NCBI GenBank assembly: GCA_036345935.2 | Contig: JADWOT020000004.1 | Coordinates: forward strand, 3,524,418-3,588,417 | Source: Taenia hydatigena | Lineage: Eukaryota; Platyhelminthes; Cestoda; Cyclophyllidea; Taeniidae | DNA: 64,000 nt | Direction of reading: 5' to 3' | Part shown: in pieces, positions 63,701 through 64,000 of the stretch | Layout of the letters: the number at the start of each line of letters is the position of its first letter | Numbering within the stretch: the stretch's first letter is position 1 | Program-made: the position numbers and the translations under genes | The notes under the pieces: model-generated | Database searches by the model: none | What the model saw: only the letters and a program-made list of their open reading frames with translations | Told to the model about the DNA's origin: nothing

Positions 63701-64000
63701 AAATAAACAAGATTGTACTAAGAGATGACAGCTAGCACCAACTTTGACATTAATGGCATGCTTTCAAACACGAATACTTTCTATTTACTTCTAGGTGGCA
63801 TAATATTAGCAATGTAATTTCGAAAAGCATTGTGGAATGCGGAATTAGAATCTGTAATAATGGTTTACATTCGTCTGCATTATCTATGATGCTGATAAGA
63901 AAAGCCTAAAATTTAGCATTTGAATTCACTGCAGTTACTGCAAAGTGATTTGCCTAAGAGGACTAGTCATTTGGCCGAAGAATGGATGACAAAAGAGTGG
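60780..64000. other. intergenic, no gene seen
   Basis: Pyrimidine-rich DNA near 61440-61720 makes overlapping frames of 80-110 codons without domains. I looked for the missing 5' exons of the minus-strand nitrobindin copy here (an 'LGTW'-type exon) and did not find one. Confidence 0.4.

Noticed and set aside
1..64000. tRNA, rRNA, CRISPR array, bacterial operon or replication origin
   Set aside because: No tRNA box pair, no spaced identical short repeats, no ribosome-binding-site and operon pattern were found on either strand.

Overview
This is eukaryotic, animal-type DNA. It is mostly non-coding, carries a decayed Ty3/gypsy retrotransposon and several repeat families, and its only convincing gene is broken into many short exons by GT..AG introns. 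Symmetric micro-exons (12 and 18 nt) near the 3' end of that gene, and fragments resembling animal CNOT2 and THAP4/nitrobindin, fit a metazoan. A parasitic flatworm (cestode or trematode) is my best guess from the micro-exon style, but the sequence alone does not prove it. Most open frames in the window are chance frames.

Layout. 1-8.9 kb is intergenic with diverged short repeats. 8.94-9.98 kb (+) is a disabled, intron-less fragment resembling CNOT2 of the CCR4-NOT complex. 12.0-19.3 kb is a large inverted repeat: two arms of about 1.26 kb, roughly 99% alike, around a 4.75-kb spacer. Both arms and spacer hold further diverged units in both orientations. 20.1-21.7 kb (+) is the wreck of a Ty3/gypsy element. 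24.7-25.5 kb (-) is a long degenerate reading frame of unknown identity whose stops are almost all TGA. 25.9-28.8 kb is a second inverted repeat with a nearly identical core and diverged flanks. 33.3-34.1 and 40.0-40.8 kb are a direct repeat bracketing the one apparently live gene. 52.1-52.8 and 58.5-59.2 kb are an inverted pair of a roughly 0.7-kb repeat, with a shorter copy at 51.1 kb. 56.85-57.85 kb (+) and 59.8-60.75 kb (-) are an inverted duplication of the last exons of a nitrobindin-like gene, both disabled.

The main result is the gene at 35.3-38.8 kb (+). Eleven exons join in phase to an open 296-codon frame with a signal peptide, an ectodomain with three N-glycosylation sites and a hydrophobic C-terminal tail (GPI- or membrane-anchor-like). 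The last internal exons are all phase 1-1, and two are micro-exons. A 43-nt cassette combined with a 2-nt tandem acceptor choice would add exactly 15 codons but contains a TAA. An alternative terminal exon would replace the hydrophobic tail with a soluble one. I do not recognise the family.

The fragments do not form a pathway. The common theme is structural: inverted duplications of different ages, retro-copies and relics around a single secreted or surface-protein gene.
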